Assembly: GCA_021770755.1 (NCBI GenBank)
Contig: JAETQI010000022.1
Coordinates: 1 to 63,917, forward strand
Origin: Lachnospiraceae bacterium
GTDB taxonomy: Bacteria; Bacillota; Clostridia; Lachnospirales; Lachnospiraceae
Direction of reading: 5' to 3'
Length of the DNA stretch: 63,917 bases
The translations under genes were made by a program, and so were the position numbers. Under the pieces are notes generated by a model that ran no database searches, was not told where the DNA came from, and was given only the letters and a program-made list of their open reading frames with translations. Positions 17,192-26,939 of the stretch are shown in pieces (within the stretch, counting starts at the first letter, position 1; each line of letters starts with the position of its first letter).

Positions 17192-17284
17192 GATTGTCAA
17201 TAGGAAGCAGCCGTGCTACATTAGTAACAGAAGTCTGCAGCGGACATTCAATTATATTCTGAAAGCGAGGTACGAACAAAGGAC

Positions 17285-18964
17285 ATGATAAGGACTTTTA
17301 CAACACACGAGATCAGAAAGCAGCAGGAGCTCACGGGAAGCCTGTGGGAATTTATTCCCTGTCAGGGAGAACATGAAGGCAGGATATTTCAGGCAGCGAC
17401 GCCCTGCTGCTGGGAAAACCTCTCTGATTTTGCTGACTACAGGGGAGAGGGGATCTTTAGAAAGAAATTTCATGCGGGCGGCACGATTCGGCTCGAGTTC
17501 AAGGGCGTGAGCCACACGGCAAAAATATCTCTCGACGGTAAGGAGATCGCTTCCCACTACAATGCCTACACGGCATTTAGCGTGATCATAAAGGATCTCG
17601 AGGCGGGTGAGCACACGCTTGAGATCAGGGCGGATAACCGTTTTGGCAGTGAGAGCGCCCTGCACATTCCAAACGATTATATGTCCTACGGCGGCGTGAG
17701 CAGACCTGTCGTGCTCGAACAGCTCGGCGAACTCTACATCCGACAGCTTCACATCACGCCGCATCTGGAAAACGGTAAATGGAAAGCGAGGGCAGAGGTC
17801 GTTGCTGTAAACCTTACCGAAAAAGACCAGACGGCAGCGGTCAGCATCTCGATCGCGGACAGGACACATCGGTGGGAATCAGTGACGATCCGGGCGAACG
17901 AGGAGACAACGCTGTGCGGGGACTTTGCGTTTGATCAGGTGGAGACGTGGGAGATCGGTCAGCCCAATCTCTATGATGCAAAGGCAGAGCTTGAAAAAGA
18001 CGGCTGCCGGATCGATGACCTGATCGACCGGTTTGGATTCCGAGAGATCAGGATCGATCGGAACAAGATCCTGTTAAACGGGCGTGCGGTCCGGATCAAG
18101 GGCTTTTGCAGGCACGAGGATCATCCGCAGTTTGGATGCGCGCTGCCGTATGCCGCGATCGCTGCAGACATAGAGATGATCCGCCATCTCGGTGCCAATT
18201 CGATCCGCGCCGTGCATTATCCGGACGATGAGATCTTTCTGGATCTGTGCGACGAGCAGGGCATTCTGGTGTGGGAGGAAAACCATGCCAGGGGGCTGAG
18301 CCTTGAAGACATGCAGAACCCGAACTTTGAACCGCAGGCGGAGGCAGTGATCCGGGAGATGATACCGCTCCATTACAATCACCCCTGTATTTACATCTGG
18401 GGGATCTTGAACGAGTGCGCCAGCGACAGTGCGTATGGAAAAGAATGCTATGAGAAACAGTATGACCTCATAAGGTCGCTGGATACATCCAGACCGCGCT
18501 CCTCGGCAAGCTGCAAGTTCAAGGCGGACATCTGCTTCGGACTGCCCGAGGTTGTCTCCTACAATATCTATCCGCTCTGGTATCACGACACGCCGCCCGC
18601 AGAGTACCTTGATGATCTGTATCAGTGGGTTCAGAAGGAGACAGAAGGGGGCGGGAAGCCGTTTCTGATCACCGAGATCGGGGCAGGCGCGATCTATGGC
18701 TGCCGGAACAGCCGCCATGCCAAGTGGACGGAGGAATACCAGGCGCAGGCACTGGAAACACAGCTCGCGGCTGTCCTGGAACACACGGGGTGCAGCGGTG
18801 TCTATATCTGGCAGTTCTGCGATGTCCGCGTCAGCGACGAATGGTTTGCCGGCCGGCCGAGGACGATGAACAACAAAGGTGTCGTCGACGAGTACCGCAG
18901 ACAGAAACTGTCGTATGATGTCGTGAAAAGGATTTTCGGATCGTATGCGGATTATTTTGACTAG
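17285..18964 (+). CDS. GH2 glycoside hydrolase, probable beta-glucuronidase
   Basis: 559 residues: jelly-roll domain (about 1-165), immunoglobulin-like domain (165-260) and TIM barrel. The acid/base Glu is in WGILNECAS and the nucleophile Glu in LITEIGAGAIYG, as in GH2. Near the C-terminus RPRTMNNKGVVDEYRR holds Asn-Asn-Lys-Gly, which aligns with the Asn-x-Lys motif that binds the glucuronate carboxylate in beta-glucuronidases. The 559-residue length fits a compact form without the long active-site loop. No signal peptide, so it acts on imported substrate. Its place behind an importer fits hydrolysis of internalised glucuronides. A related GH2 activity (galactosidase, galacturonidase) is not excluded. 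Confidence 0.8.
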   Translation: MIRTFTTHEIRKQQELTGSLWEFIPCQGEHEGRIFQAATPCCWENLSDFADYRGEGIFRKKFHAGGTIRLEFKGVSHTAKISLDGKEIASHYNAYTAFSVIIKDLEAGEHTLEIRADNRFGSESALHIPNDYMSYGGVSRPVVLEQLGELYIRQLHITPHLENGKWKARAEVVAVNLTEKDQTAAVSISIADRTHRWESVTIRANEETTLCGDFAFDQVETWEIGQPNLYDAKAELEKDGCRIDDLIDRFGFREIRIDRNKILLNGRAVRIKGFCRHEDHPQFGCALPYAAIAADIEMIRHLGANSIRAVHYPDDEIFLDLCDEQGILVWEENHARGLSLEDMQNPNFEPQAEAVIREMIPLHYNHPCIYIWGILNECASDSAYGKECYEKQYDLIRSLDTSRPRSSASCKFKADICFGLPEVVSYNIYPLWYHDTPPAEYLDDLYQWVQKETEGGGKPFLITEIGAGAIYGCRNSRHAKWTEEYQAQALETQLAAVLEHTGCSGVYIWQFCDVRVSDEWFAGRPRTMNNKGVVDEYRRQKLSYDVVKRIFGSYADYFD

Positions 18965-18978
18965 ATCATAAAATATTG

Positions 18979-19008
18979 TTGCGCAAAGCGCCTTTCCTGT
19001 GATATGAT
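18979..19008 (+). promoter_or_regulatory. Promoter of the 19077 gene
   Basis: TTGCGC (18979-18984), 18-base spacer, TATGAT (19003-19008). The -35 region sits in a small GCGC-AAA-GCGC inverted repeat. Confidence 0.5.
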
Positions 19009-19076
19009 TACGGTTATGGTACAGTTACATATTTATAGGCAGTTTCAGATCGTTGGGATATCGGAGGGAGATATTG

Positions 19077-19472
19077 ATGGACAATAACAACTTATTTGAC
19101 AAAGACAATCAGAACCAGAATGGCGAGCAGGGACAGTTCCAGCAGCAGCCATACCAGCCGCAGCAGCCCTATCAGCCATACCAGCCGCAGCAGCCATATC
19201 AGCAGCAGCCCTATCAGGCAGGGAACACGGATCTCGAGGAGCCGGTGACTTTTGCGGACTGGATGATCTCGACACTGATCATGTGCATACCTTGTGTGGG
19301 CATTATCATGGTCTTTGTCTGGGCATTTGGCTCAAACACAAAGAAGAGCAAGTCCAATTACTTCAAGGCGATGCTTGTGTGGACGGTGATCGGCATAGTG
19401 CTGGCGATCGTCATGGGGGGAGCGTTTGCCGCGATCGTCGCGTCGCTTGCAGGTTCAGGATATTATTATTAA
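19077..19472 (+). CDS. Small membrane protein with Gln/Pro/Tyr-repeat tail
   Basis: 131 residues. Residues about 20-55 are repeats of Tyr-Gln-Pro-Gln-Gln-Pro, a flexible low-complexity tail, followed by two hydrophobic helices (WMISTLIMCIPCVGIIMVF and MLVWTVIGIVLAIVMGGAF) joined by a Lys-rich loop. No family with known function is recognised. GGAGGGAG before ATG 19077 rules out the in-frame start at 19053. Confidence 0.8.
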   Translation: MDNNNLFDKDNQNQNGEQGQFQQQPYQPQQPYQPYQPQQPYQQQPYQAGNTDLEEPVTFADWMISTLIMCIPCVGIIMVFVWAFGSNTKKSKSNYFKAMLVWTVIGIVLAIVMGGAFAAIVASLAGSGYYY

Positions 19473-19474
19473 GA

Positions 19475-19507
19475 AAAACGGCAGTGTTTCAAGGCACTGC
19501 CGTTTTT
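19475..19507. terminator. Bidirectional terminator
   Basis: AAAACGGCAGTG pairs with CACTGCCGTTTT around an 8-nt loop, with T-runs on both strands. It ends the 19077 gene and the convergent methyltransferase gene. Confidence 0.9.
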
Positions 19508-19514
19508 GGATGCA

Positions 19515-20408
19515 TCATCCGGCGACCCACCGCCCGCTGGCGCCGCAGGGCAGGACAAGTCCGTTTGACGTGACAGGAAGACCGATCTCGGAGGCGTCTG
19601 TGCGGCCGCCGAACTTCGGTACGATGGCACTTTCGAGCATGTAGGCCAGAACGGCAGGCTGCAGCCCGGTCGTGTAGGAATTGATCAGGAAAAAAAGCGG
19701 CTGTCTGCCCAGGAGTTTTGCCGTAAGCCCGATAAAAGGATAGACCGAATCCTCGATCTTCCAGATCTCGCCCTTTGGTCCTCTGCCGTACGAGGGCGGA
19801 TCCATGATAACGGCATCATAGGTATTGCCGCGCCGGATCTCGCGCTCCACGAATTTGACGCAGTCGTCCACGAGCCAGCGGACCGGCGCGTCGGCAAGCC
19901 CGGATGATGCAGCGTTTTCCTTTGCCCAGCCAACCATGCCCTTGGAGGCGTCGACGTGCGTTACATGCGCTCCGGCTGCCGCGGCGCTCAGCGTGGCGCC
20001 TCCCGTGTACGCAAAGAGATTGAGCACCCGGATCTCGCGCGAGGGATGCTCGCGCAACGCTTCCCTTATAATAGAAGAGAACCAGTCCCAGTTGACAGCC
20101 TGCTCCGGAAAAAGTCCGGTATGTTTAAAGCTAAAGGGCTTTAGATGAAATGTCAGGTTCCGGCTGCCGGAGAGCTGATAATGGATATCCCACTCCTGCG
20201 GCAGCCTAAAAAACTCCCATTCCCCGCCGCCTTTGGAACTTCTGTGATAGTGTCCGTTCGGTTTTTTCCAGCGCTGGTCGTCCTTTGCGGTATTCCAGAT
20301 CACCTGGGGATCGGGTCTGACCAGTATGTGATCTCCCCACCGTTCCAGCTTTTCGCCCGAGGAGGTATCGATGACTTCATAGTCTTTCCAGTTGTTTGCG
20401 ATCCACAT
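19515..20408 (-). CDS. Class I SAM-dependent methyltransferase, RlmI-like
   Basis: 297 residues. SAM-binding motif I is LNLFAYTGGATLSAAAAGA, motif II is VTHVDASKG, and motif IV is AVIMDPPSYGRG, as in the RlmI/RlmK group of 23S rRNA methyltransferases. It lacks the usual N-terminal PUA domain, so it is a catalytic-domain-only relative. AGGAAGG lies 11 nt before the ATG. Target not known. Confidence 0.85.
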   Translation of the reverse strand: MWIANNWKDYEVIDTSSGEKLERWGDHILVRPDPQVIWNTAKDDQRWKKPNGHYHRSSKGGGEWEFFRLPQEWDIHYQLSGSRNLTFHLKPFSFKHTGLFPEQAVNWDWFSSIIREALREHPSREIRVLNLFAYTGGATLSAAAAGAHVTHVDASKGMVGWAKENAASSGLADAPVRWLVDDCVKFVEREIRRGNTYDAVIMDPPSYGRGPKGEIWKIEDSVYPFIGLTAKLLGRQPLFFLINSYTTGLQPAVLAYMLESAIVPKFGGRTDASEIGLPVTSNGLVLPCGASGRWVAG

Positions 20409-20553
20409 AATATAACGTATCCTTCCTGATATTTTTCTTGCGGTTCCTAATCAGTATACTATAGATATCTTTCTTTTTTCAATGGATACTTTGGCGGATA
20501 TCGCGGGAAGAACGATTGTACTCAAAAAAAAACAATAAAAATACAAAAAGTGC

Positions 20554-20582
20554 TTGCAAATGCGCAAACGCTACGATATACT
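20554..20582 (+). promoter_or_regulatory. Promoter of the S10-spc operon
   Basis: TTGCAA (20554-20559), 17-base spacer, TATACT (20577-20582). The start would be near 20589, leaving a leader of about 290 nt. Confidence 0.8.
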
Positions 20583-20588
20583 ACTAAT

Positions 20589-20881
20589 TGCTGTGGCATG
20601 ATAGCGATGAAACGTGAGGTTGCTGCCTGTGCGAAATAAGGAAAGCGCATGGCAGGTTTTCCGCGGAGCGAATGTCAAGAAGCCGGTATAAGCCGGCTGG
20701 GAAACTGGCGACAAGTCACTGTACAAAGGCAGGATCGCAAGATCCGCCCAATAAGAGATGTGTCAGACTGCGATCGGTAAAATATGCCGAGGAGAAAATG
20801 CTATGACACACCCGGAAGAGTGTACAGTCACCGCTTGTCGTACTTATTCATAAAAAGTGCGAAAAGGAGGCGACTTTTTTT
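20589..20881 (+). ncRNA. Structured S10 operon leader RNA
   Basis: Several helices can be drawn. AGCCGG/CCGGCT (20681-20686 with 20693-20698). GGATC-GCAA-GATCC, a GNRA hairpin extended by GGC/GCC (20728-20748). TGTGTCA/TGACACA (20759-20765 with 20804-20810) enclosing TCGG/CCGA. A long-range helix pairs GACAAG and ACTGTACA (20710-20725) with TGTACAGT and CTTGTC (20821-20839), making a multibranch junction. Just before the gene, AAAAAGT (20852-20858) pairs with ACTTTTT (20873-20879) with the AGGAGG site in its loop. The layout fits an autoregulatory leader for a ribosomal protein; L4 plays that part in E. coli, but the ligand here is inference. Confidence 0.7.
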
Positions 20882-21199
20882 ATGGCAAGTCAGGTAATGA
20901 GAATTACATTAAAAGCTTATGATCATCAGTTGGTTGATGCATCTGCCAAAAAAATAATCGAAACAGTAAAGAAAAACGGATCACAGGTGAGCGGACCGGT
21001 TCCCCTTCCTACCAAGAAAGAGGTAGTGACGATCCTTAGGGCGGTTCACAAGTACAAAGATTCCAGAGAGCAGTTCGAACAGAGAACGCACAAGAGACTG
21101 ATCGATATCATCACACCGACACCCAAGACGGTCGATGCCCTGCAGAGACTCGAGATGCCGGCTGGTGTTTATATTGATATCAAAATGAAAAACAAGTAA
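20882..21199 (+). CDS. rpsJ: 30S ribosomal protein S10
   Basis: 105 residues, full length, with the S10 signature in [19 protein letters not shown]. It assembles into the 30S head and also serves as NusE in transcription antitermination. AGGAGG at 20865-20870 drives translation. First gene of the S10 operon. Confidence 0.98.
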   Translation: MASQVMRITLKAYDHQLVDASAKKIIETVKKNGSQVSGPVPLPTKKEVVTILRAVHKYKDSREQFEQRTHKRLIDIITPTPKTVDALQRLEMPAGVYIDIKMKNK

Positions 21200-21264
21200 G
21201 CCTTCTACTAGTATGAGCACAGAAAAGGGTGCTCCGCTGTAGAAAAGATGGAGGTAGGAAAGAA

Positions 21265-21948
21265 ATGAAGAAAGCTATATTAGCTACGAAAGTCGGAATG
21301 ACTCAAATCTTCAACGAAGACGGTTCATTGATTCCGGTAACCGTACTTCAGGCTGGTCCGTGTGTTGTGACGCAGATCAAGACAGAGGAAAACGATGGCT
21401 ACAAGGCCGTTCAGGTTGGCTTTGTGGACAAGAAGGACAAGATCGTTAACAAGGATAAGGGCGGCAGGAAAGAAGTCATCCACAGACATGGTGTTAACAA
21501 GGCACTCAAAGGTCACTTTGACAAGGCAGGTGTCTCTTCCAAGAGATTTTTGAGAGAGTTTAAGTTCGAGAATGCAGAAGAGTACGCATTGGGAAATGAG
21601 ATCAAAGCTGACATCTTTGCAGTTGGAGATAAGATCGATGCATCTGCTGTTTCCAAAGGAAAAGGGTTCCAGGGCGCGATCAAGAGACATGGTCAGCACA
21701 GAGGGCCGATGGCGCATGGTTCCAAGTTCCATCGTCATCAGGGTTCCAACGGCGCCTGCTCGTCACCGAGCCGCGTGTTTAAGGGCAAGGGTATGCCGGG
21801 ACATATGGGCTGCGTAAAGGTAACAGTTCAGAACCTTGAGATCGTAAGAGTTGATGCTGAGAAGAACCTGCTTTTGGTGAAAGGCTCTGTTCCGGGACCG
21901 AAGAAAGCACTGGTGACACTCAAGGAAACTACCAGAGTAGATGCGTAG
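21265..21948 (+). CDS. rplC: 50S ribosomal protein L3
   Basis: 227 residues starting [16 protein letters not shown], the typical L3 opening, so ATG 21265 is used rather than the in-frame 21229. GGAGG lies 10 nt upstream. [20 protein letters not shown] is the conserved loop that reaches the peptidyl transferase centre. Confidence 0.98.
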   Translation: MKKAILATKVGMTQIFNEDGSLIPVTVLQAGPCVVTQIKTEENDGYKAVQVGFVDKKDKIVNKDKGGRKEVIHRHGVNKALKGHFDKAGVSSKRFLREFKFENAEEYALGNEIKADIFAVGDKIDASAVSKGKGFQGAIKRHGQHRGPMAHGSKFHRHQGSNGACSSPSRVFKGKGMPGHMGCVKVTVQNLEIVRVDAEKNLLLVKGSVPGPKKALVTLKETTRVDA

Positions 21949-21968
21949 GTGAAAGGAGGATCATACAG

Positions 21969-22589
21969 ATGGCAAAAGTATCTGTTTATAATATGGAGGG
22001 CAAGGAAGTTGAGACGATCGACTTAAGCGATGATGTCTTCGGTGTTGAAGTAAATGAACACCTTGTGCACATGGCAGTCGTTCAGCAGCTTGCCAATAAA
22101 CGTCAGGGCACCCAGAAGGCAAAGACGCGTTCCGAAGTGTCAGGCGGCGGAAGAAAACCCTGGAGACAGAAGGGAACCGGTCATGCAAGACAGGGTTCTA
22201 CAAGAGCTCCGCAGTGGACGGGCGGCGGCGTCGTGTTCGCGCCGGTGCCAAGGGATTACTCGTTCAAGATGAACAAGAAAGAGAAGAGGGCAGCCCTCAA
22301 GTCTGCACTCACGAGCAGAGTTCAGGCAAACAAGCTGATCGTGATCGACGAGCTTAAGTTTGACGAGATCAAGACAAAGAATTTCAAGGCTGTCATGGAC
22401 AATCTGAATGTGGCGAAGGCATATGTGGTCCTGAACGACAACGATGAGAAGGTTGTCATGTCGGCGAGAAACCTTCCGAACGTACGGACAGCGCTGACAA
22501 ACACAATCAATGTGTATGATGTTATGAAGGGCGGTACAGTGATCCTCACAAAGGATGCCGCAAAGACGATTGAGGAGGTGTACGCATAA
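21969..22589 (+). CDS. rplD: 50S ribosomal protein L4
   Basis: 206 residues. The extended loop [20 protein letters not shown] lines the exit tunnel and is intact. AAAGGAGG precedes the start, and the stop codon overlaps the rplW start by one base. In some bacteria L4 represses its own operon through the leader; the structured leader at 20589 makes this possible here. Confidence 0.98.
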   Translation: MAKVSVYNMEGKEVETIDLSDDVFGVEVNEHLVHMAVVQQLANKRQGTQKAKTRSEVSGGGRKPWRQKGTGHARQGSTRAPQWTGGGVVFAPVPRDYSFKMNKKEKRAALKSALTSRVQANKLIVIDELKFDEIKTKNFKAVMDNLNVAKAYVVLNDNDEKVVMSARNLPNVRTALTNTINVYDVMKGGTVILTKDAAKTIEEVYA

Positions 22590-22888
22590 TGGCAGATATC
22601 AAGTATTATGACGTGATCCTTAAGCCGGTCGTTACAGAGAAGAGTATGGCTGGCATGGGCGAGAAGAAATATACATTCCTTGTTCACACAGAGGCAAACA
22701 AGTCACAGATCAAGGAAGCTGTCGAGAAGATGTTCGAGGGAACAAAGGTTGCAAGGGTCAACACGATGAACCTCGACGGTAAGAAAAAGAGACGCGGCAT
22801 GGTCTACGGCAGGACAGCAAAGACCAAGAAAGCAATTGTGCAGTTGACAGAGGACAGCAAGGATATCGAGATCTTCTCAGGCTTATAA
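22589..22888 (+). CDS. rplW: 50S ribosomal protein L23
   Basis: 99 residues. [15 protein letters not shown] is the canonical opening and [18 protein letters not shown] the rRNA-binding region. It forms the docking site for trigger factor and SRP at the tunnel exit. One-base overlap with rplD implies coupled translation. Confidence 0.98.
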   Translation: MADIKYYDVILKPVVTEKSMAGMGEKKYTFLVHTEANKSQIKEAVEKMFEGTKVARVNTMNLDGKKKRRGMVYGRTAKTKKAIVQLTEDSKDIEIFSGL

Positions 22889-22966
22889 GATCTGCCTGGG
22901 ACGGCTGCGGCAATTCAGACTATACACAATCAAGTGTGATAATAAAAGAGTAAAGGAGAAAAGATC

Positions 22967-23809
22967 ATGGGAATTAAAAGTTATAACCCATATACACCTT
23001 CGAGAAGAAATATGACCGGTTCTGACTTCTCCGAGATCACGAAGAAGACTCCTGAAAAGTCTCTCTGCGTGGCGAAGAAGAAGCATGCCGGACGCAACAA
23101 TCAGGGTAAGATTACTGTCAGACACCGTGGCGGCGGCAGCAGACAGAAATATAGGATCATTGATTTCAAGAGAAATAAGGACGGTATTCCTGCAAAGGTG
23201 ATTGGTATCGAGTACGATCCGAACAGATCGGCAAACATCGCCCTGATCTGCTATGAGGATGGCCAGAAGGCATATATCATTGCACCGGAAGGACTGACAG
23301 ACGGCATGAAGGTCATGAACGGACCACAGGCAGAGGTCAGGGTAGGAAACTGCCTGCCGCTCTCTGAGATCCCGGTAGGTACAAATGTGCACAACGTGGA
23401 GCTGTATCCCGGCAAGGGCGGGCAGCTTGTGCGCTCCGCTGGAAACAGTGCACAGTTGATGGCAAAGGAAGGCAAGTACGCGACACTCAGACTTCCTTCC
23501 GGCGAGATGAGAATGGTTCCGATCGTCTGCAGGGCATCCATCGGCTCCGTGGGCAACGGCGATCACAACCTCATCAAGATCGGTAAAGCAGGACGCAAGC
23601 GCCATATGGGCATCAGACCGACCGTGCGCGGTTCCGTTATGAACCCGAATGACCATCCACATGGTGGTGGAGAAGGCAAGACCGGTATCGGCAGGCCGGG
23701 TCCATCTACACCTTGGGGCAAGCCAGCGCTTGGTCTGAAGACGAGAAAGAGCAAGAAGGCTTCTAACAAGCTGATCGTGAGAAGGAGAGATGGCAGAGCG
23801 ATAAAATAA
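22967..23809 (+). CDS. rplB: 50S ribosomal protein L2
   Basis: 280 residues, full length. [20 protein letters not shown] contains the conserved His near the peptidyl transferase centre. TAAAGGAG precedes the ATG. The 78-nt gap before it holds no clear element. Confidence 0.98.
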   Translation: MGIKSYNPYTPSRRNMTGSDFSEITKKTPEKSLCVAKKKHAGRNNQGKITVRHRGGGSRQKYRIIDFKRNKDGIPAKVIGIEYDPNRSANIALICYEDGQKAYIIAPEGLTDGMKVMNGPQAEVRVGNCLPLSEIPVGTNVHNVELYPGKGGQLVRSAGNSAQLMAKEGKYATLRLPSGEMRMVPIVCRASIGSVGNGDHNLIKIGKAGRKRHMGIRPTVRGSVMNPNDHPHGGGEGKTGIGRPGPSTPWGKPALGLKTRKSKKASNKLIVRRRDGRAIK

Positions 23810-23814
23810 GATCT

Positions 23815-23849
23815 ATCGCTGAGCGGTTGATAAAGGATCGCTCGGCGAT
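23815..23849 (+). other. Intercistronic stem-loop between rplB and rpsS
   Basis: ATCGCTGAGCG (23815-23825) pairs with CGCTCGGCGAT (23839-23849) over 11 bp with one G-U pair and a 13-nt loop. No T-run follows, so it is a processing or stability element rather than a terminator. Confidence 0.55.
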
Positions 23850-23912
23850 CAAATAAGATCGGTCGCCCCGCCTTCGGATAACAGTTTATCGATATAAGGA
23901 GGAATTTACCTA

Positions 23913-24194
23913 ATGGCAAGGTCATTAAAAAAAGGTCCTTTCGCAGACGCAAGCCTTTTGAAGAAGGTTGATGCTATGAACGCGTCAGGAAGCAAATCAG
24001 TAATAAAGACATGGTCACGTCGTTCTACAATTTTTCCATCTTTTGTAGGCCACACAATCGCGGTTCATGACGGAAGAAAGCATGTGCCTGTATATGTGAC
24101 AGAAGATATGGTTGGACATAAGCTTGGTGAATTCGTTGCAACCAGAACCTACAGGGGACACGGCAAGGATGAGAAGAAATCAAAGGTTAGATAA
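23913..24194 (+). CDS. rpsS: 30S ribosomal protein S19
   Basis: 93 residues. [12 protein letters not shown] and [20 protein letters not shown] are diagnostic. TAAGGAGG precedes the ATG. It sits in the 30S head next to S13. Confidence 0.98.
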   Translation: MARSLKKGPFADASLLKKVDAMNASGSKSVIKTWSRRSTIFPSFVGHTIAVHDGRKHVPVYVTEDMVGHKLGEFVATRTYRGHGKDEKKSKVR

Positions 24195-24220
24195 TCGATC
24201 AGTTGAAAGGAGGTTCGACC

Positions 24221-24613
24221 ATGGCAGAGAAATATAGCAGAACAAGTTATAAGAGAAAGAGAAATGCAGAAAATAGAGAAACCAGACCGTCAGCGAAGCT
24301 TTCCTACGCCAGAGTATCTGTTCAGAAGGCATGCTTTGTCTTAGATGCGATCAGGGGTAAGGATGTGCAGACTGCGCTTGGTATCCTGGAGTACAATCCA
24401 AGATATGCTTCCAGCATCATCAAGAAGCTTCTTGAGTCGGCGATCGCGAATGCTGAGAACAATAACGGTATGAACGCTGAGAACCTTTATATTGCGGAGT
24501 GTTATGCAAATAAGGGACCTACAATGAAGAGAGTTAGACCAAGGGCACAGGGCAGAGCTTATAGGATCGAAAAGAGAATGAGCCACATAACAATCGTGCT
24601 TGACGAGAGATAG
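24221..24613 (+). CDS. rplV: 50S ribosomal protein L22
   Basis: 130 residues from ATG 24221, which follows GAAAGGAGG; the in-frame start at 24203 has no site. The C-terminal hairpin [20 protein letters not shown] lines the exit tunnel and is complete. Confidence 0.97.
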   Translation: MAEKYSRTSYKRKRNAENRETRPSAKLSYARVSVQKACFVLDAIRGKDVQTALGILEYNPRYASSIIKKLLESAIANAENNNGMNAENLYIAECYANKGPTMKRVRPRAQGRAYRIEKRMSHITIVLDER

Positions 24614-24623
24614 GAGGAAGAAG

Positions 24624-25280
24624 ATGGGACAGAAAGTTAATCCTCATGGACTGAGAGTCGGCGTTATTAAGGATTGGGATTCAAAATGGTATGCTGATGC
24701 TGATTTTGCGGACTATTTGGTGGAAGATTATAATATTAGGAAATTTTTAAAGAAGAAATTATTCAGTGCCGGCATTTCCAAGATCGAGATCGAGAGGGCG
24801 TCTGACAGGGTAAAGGTGATCGTTTTCACAGCGAAGCCTGGCGTCGTGATCGGCAAGGGCGGCGCAGAGATCGAGATCACAAAGAAAGAACTCCAGAAGC
24901 TGACAGGAAAGAACGTGCTGGTAGACATCAAGGAGATCAAGAGACCGGACAGGGATGCGCAGCTTGTAGCAGAGAATATCGCACAGCAGCTTGAGAACCG
25001 TGTGTCCTTTAGACGTGCCATGAAATCCTGCATGGGCAGAACCATGAAGGCGGGTGCCATGGGTATCAAGACGGCGGTTTCAGGACGTCTCGGTGGAGCA
25101 GATATGGCTCGTACAGAGTTCTACAGCGAGGGTACGATTCCTCTTCAGACACTTAGAGCAGATATTGATTATGGTTTCGCAGAAGCAGATACAACTTACG
25201 GGAAACTTGGCGTAAAGGTTTGGATCTACAAGGGCGAAGTACTTCCTACAAAGGGAAACAAGGAAGGGAGCGATAAATAA
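24624..25280 (+). CDS. rpsC: 30S ribosomal protein S3
   Basis: 218 residues starting [13 protein letters not shown]. The KH domain [12 protein letters not shown] is intact; it binds mRNA at the entry channel. TAGGAGGAAG sits 6-7 nt upstream of ATG 24624. The stop overlaps the rplP start by one base. Confidence 0.98.
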   Translation: MGQKVNPHGLRVGVIKDWDSKWYADADFADYLVEDYNIRKFLKKKLFSAGISKIEIERASDRVKVIVFTAKPGVVIGKGGAEIEITKKELQKLTGKNVLVDIKEIKRPDRDAQLVAENIAQQLENRVSFRRAMKSCMGRTMKAGAMGIKTAVSGRLGGADMARTEFYSEGTIPLQTLRADIDYGFAEADTTYGKLGVKVWIYKGEVLPTKGNKEGSDK

Positions 25281-25717
25281 TGTTAATGCCAAAAAGAGTA
25301 AAGCGTCGTAAACAGTTCCGCGGTACGATGGCAGGTAAGGCGCAGAGAGGTAATACAATTACGTACGGTGAGTATGGTATCATAGCGACAGAGCCATGCT
25401 GGATCAAGTCCAATCAGATCGAGGCAGCCCGTATTGCCATGACACGTTATATCAAGCGTGGCGGTAAGGTCTGGATCAAGATATTCCCGGATAAGCCGGT
25501 GACAGCAAAGCCTGCTGAGACACGTATGGGTTCAGGTAAGGGAACACTCGAGTACTGGGTAGCGGTAGTAAAGCCTGGTCGTGTAATGTTTGAGATCAGC
25601 GGAGTCGCTGAGGATGTAGCAAAAGAAGCTTTACGTCTTGCAACACACAAGCTTCCTTGTAAATGTAAGATCGTTTCTAAAGCAGATTTGGAAGGCGGTG
25701 CAGTAAATGAAAACTAA
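25280..25717 (+). CDS. rplP: 50S ribosomal protein L16
   Basis: 145 residues, [15 protein letters not shown] start. [18 protein letters not shown] is the conserved core near the A-site tRNA. It overlaps rpsC by one base and rpmC by eleven, so translation is coupled. Confidence 0.98.
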   Translation: MLMPKRVKRRKQFRGTMAGKAQRGNTITYGEYGIIATEPCWIKSNQIEAARIAMTRYIKRGGKVWIKIFPDKPVTAKPAETRMGSGKGTLEYWVAVVKPGRVMFEISGVAEDVAKEALRLATHKLPCKCKIVSKADLEGGAVNEN

Positions 25718-25916
25718 TAAGTATGTAGAGGATTTAAGGACCAAATCAGCCGCAGAATTATCACAGGAATTAGTTTCTGCAAAGAAAGAACTTTTCAATT
25801 TGAGATTTCAGAATGCAACGAATCAGTTAGACAACACAGCGAGGATCAAAGAAGTAAGAAGAAACATCGCAAGGATTCAGACTGTGATCGCTGCAAATCT
25901 TAAGAGTGCAGAGTAG
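25707..25916 (+). CDS. rpmC: 50S ribosomal protein L29
   Basis: 69 residues, two-helix coiled hairpin typical of L29 ([20 protein letters not shown]). It lies near the tunnel exit. The start is inside the end of rplP. Confidence 0.97.
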   Translation: MKTNKYVEDLRTKSAAELSQELVSAKKELFNLRFQNATNQLDNTARIKEVRRNIARIQTVIAANLKSAE

Positions 25917-25923
25917 GAGGAGA

Positions 25924-26184
25924 ATGGTCGTGGAAAGAAATTTGAGAAAAACACGTACAGGCAAGGTTGTGAGCAACAAGATGCAGAAGACGATCGTGGT
26001 TGCTGTGGAAGATCATGTTAAGCATCCTCTTTACGGAAAGATCGTTAAGAGAACTTATAAGTTGAAGGCACATGATGAGAATAACGAGTGCAACATTGGC
26101 GATACCGTTAAAGTTATGGAGACAAGACCTCTGTCAAAGGATAAGAGATGGAGACTGGTCGAAGTGATCGAAAGAGTAAAATAG
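25924..26184 (+). CDS. rpsQ: 30S ribosomal protein S17
   Basis: 86 residues from ATG 25924 behind TAGGAGGAGA; the upstream 25906 start would overlap rpmC and lacks a site. [20 protein letters not shown] is the S17 OB-fold opening. Confidence 0.97.
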   Translation: MVVERNLRKTRTGKVVSNKMQKTIVVAVEDHVKHPLYGKIVKRTYKLKAHDENNECNIGDTVKVMETRPLSKDKRWRLVEVIERVK

Positions 26185-26228
26185 ATTTTAAATGCAATGC
26201 ATGATATTGCTTTGGAAGGAGAATAAGC

Positions 26229-26597
26229 ATGATACAACAGGAAAGCAGACTGAAAGTCGCTGATAACACCGGTGCGAAAGAACTGCTCTGCATCAGGGTT
26301 ATGGGCGGATCTACGAGAAGATATGCAAATATTGGTGATGTGATCGTTGCTAGCGTCAAAGATGCAACACCAGGCGGCGTTGTAAAAAAAGGCGATGTAG
26401 TAAAAGCTGTAGTTGTACGTACCGTGAAGGGCGCCCGTCGCAAGGACGGTTCTTATATTAAATTTGATGAAAATGCTGCTGTGATCATCAAGGATGATAA
26501 GACTCCAAGAGGAACACGTATTTTTGGACCAGTGGCAAGAGAGCTTCGTGAGAAACAGTTTATGAAGATTGTTTCCTTAGCTCCTGAAGTATTATAG
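26229..26597 (+). CDS. rplN: 50S ribosomal protein L14
   Basis: 122 residues, [19 protein letters not shown] start. It forms intersubunit bridges and contacts the silencing factor RsfS. GGAAGGAG precedes the ATG. Confidence 0.98.
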   Translation: MIQQESRLKVADNTGAKELLCIRVMGGSTRRYANIGDVIVASVKDATPGGVVKKGDVVKAVVVRTVKGARRKDGSYIKFDENAAVIIKDDKTPRGTRIFGPVARELREKQFMKIVSLAPEVL

Positions 26598-26609
26598 GGA
26601 GGTGCCGGA

Positions 26610-26915
26610 ATGTTAAAGATTAAGAAGGGCGATACAGTTAAAGTGATCGCTGGTAAAGATAAAGACAAAGAAGGCAAGGTATTATCCGTTGATACCAAGA
26701 ATTCCAAAGTGCTGGTGGAGGGTGTCAACATGGTGACAAAGCACGCAAAGCCTTCCGCTGCCAATCAGAACGGCGGTATTATCCAGAAAGAAGCTCCTAT
26801 TGATATTTCAAACGTAATGTATCTTCATAAGGGCAAGGCTACGAGGGTCGGCTTTAAGATGGATGGAGATAAGAAAGTACGTTTCGCAAAGACAACAGGC
26901 GAAGTGATTGATTAA
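26610..26915 (+). CDS. rplX: 50S ribosomal protein L24
   Basis: 101 residues with the KOW motif [20 protein letters not shown] at the N-terminus. An assembly initiator of the large subunit. GGGAGGTG precedes the ATG. Confidence 0.98.
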   Translation: MLKIKKGDTVKVIAGKDKDKEGKVLSVDTKNSKVLVEGVNMVTKHAKPSAANQNGGIIQKEAPIDISNVMYLHKGKATRVGFKMDGDKKVRFAKTTGEVID

Positions 26916-26939
26916 TTTCAGGAAAGGAGGACCAGACTG

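Larger units (their letters stand above)
20409..20881. other. Divergent region between methyltransferase and rpsJ
   Basis: It contains a minus-strand promoter for the methyltransferase at 20453-20482 (TTGAAA, 18 bases, TATACT), the rpsJ promoter at 20554-20582 and the structured rpsJ leader up to the start codon. No gene is seen. Confidence 0.7.
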
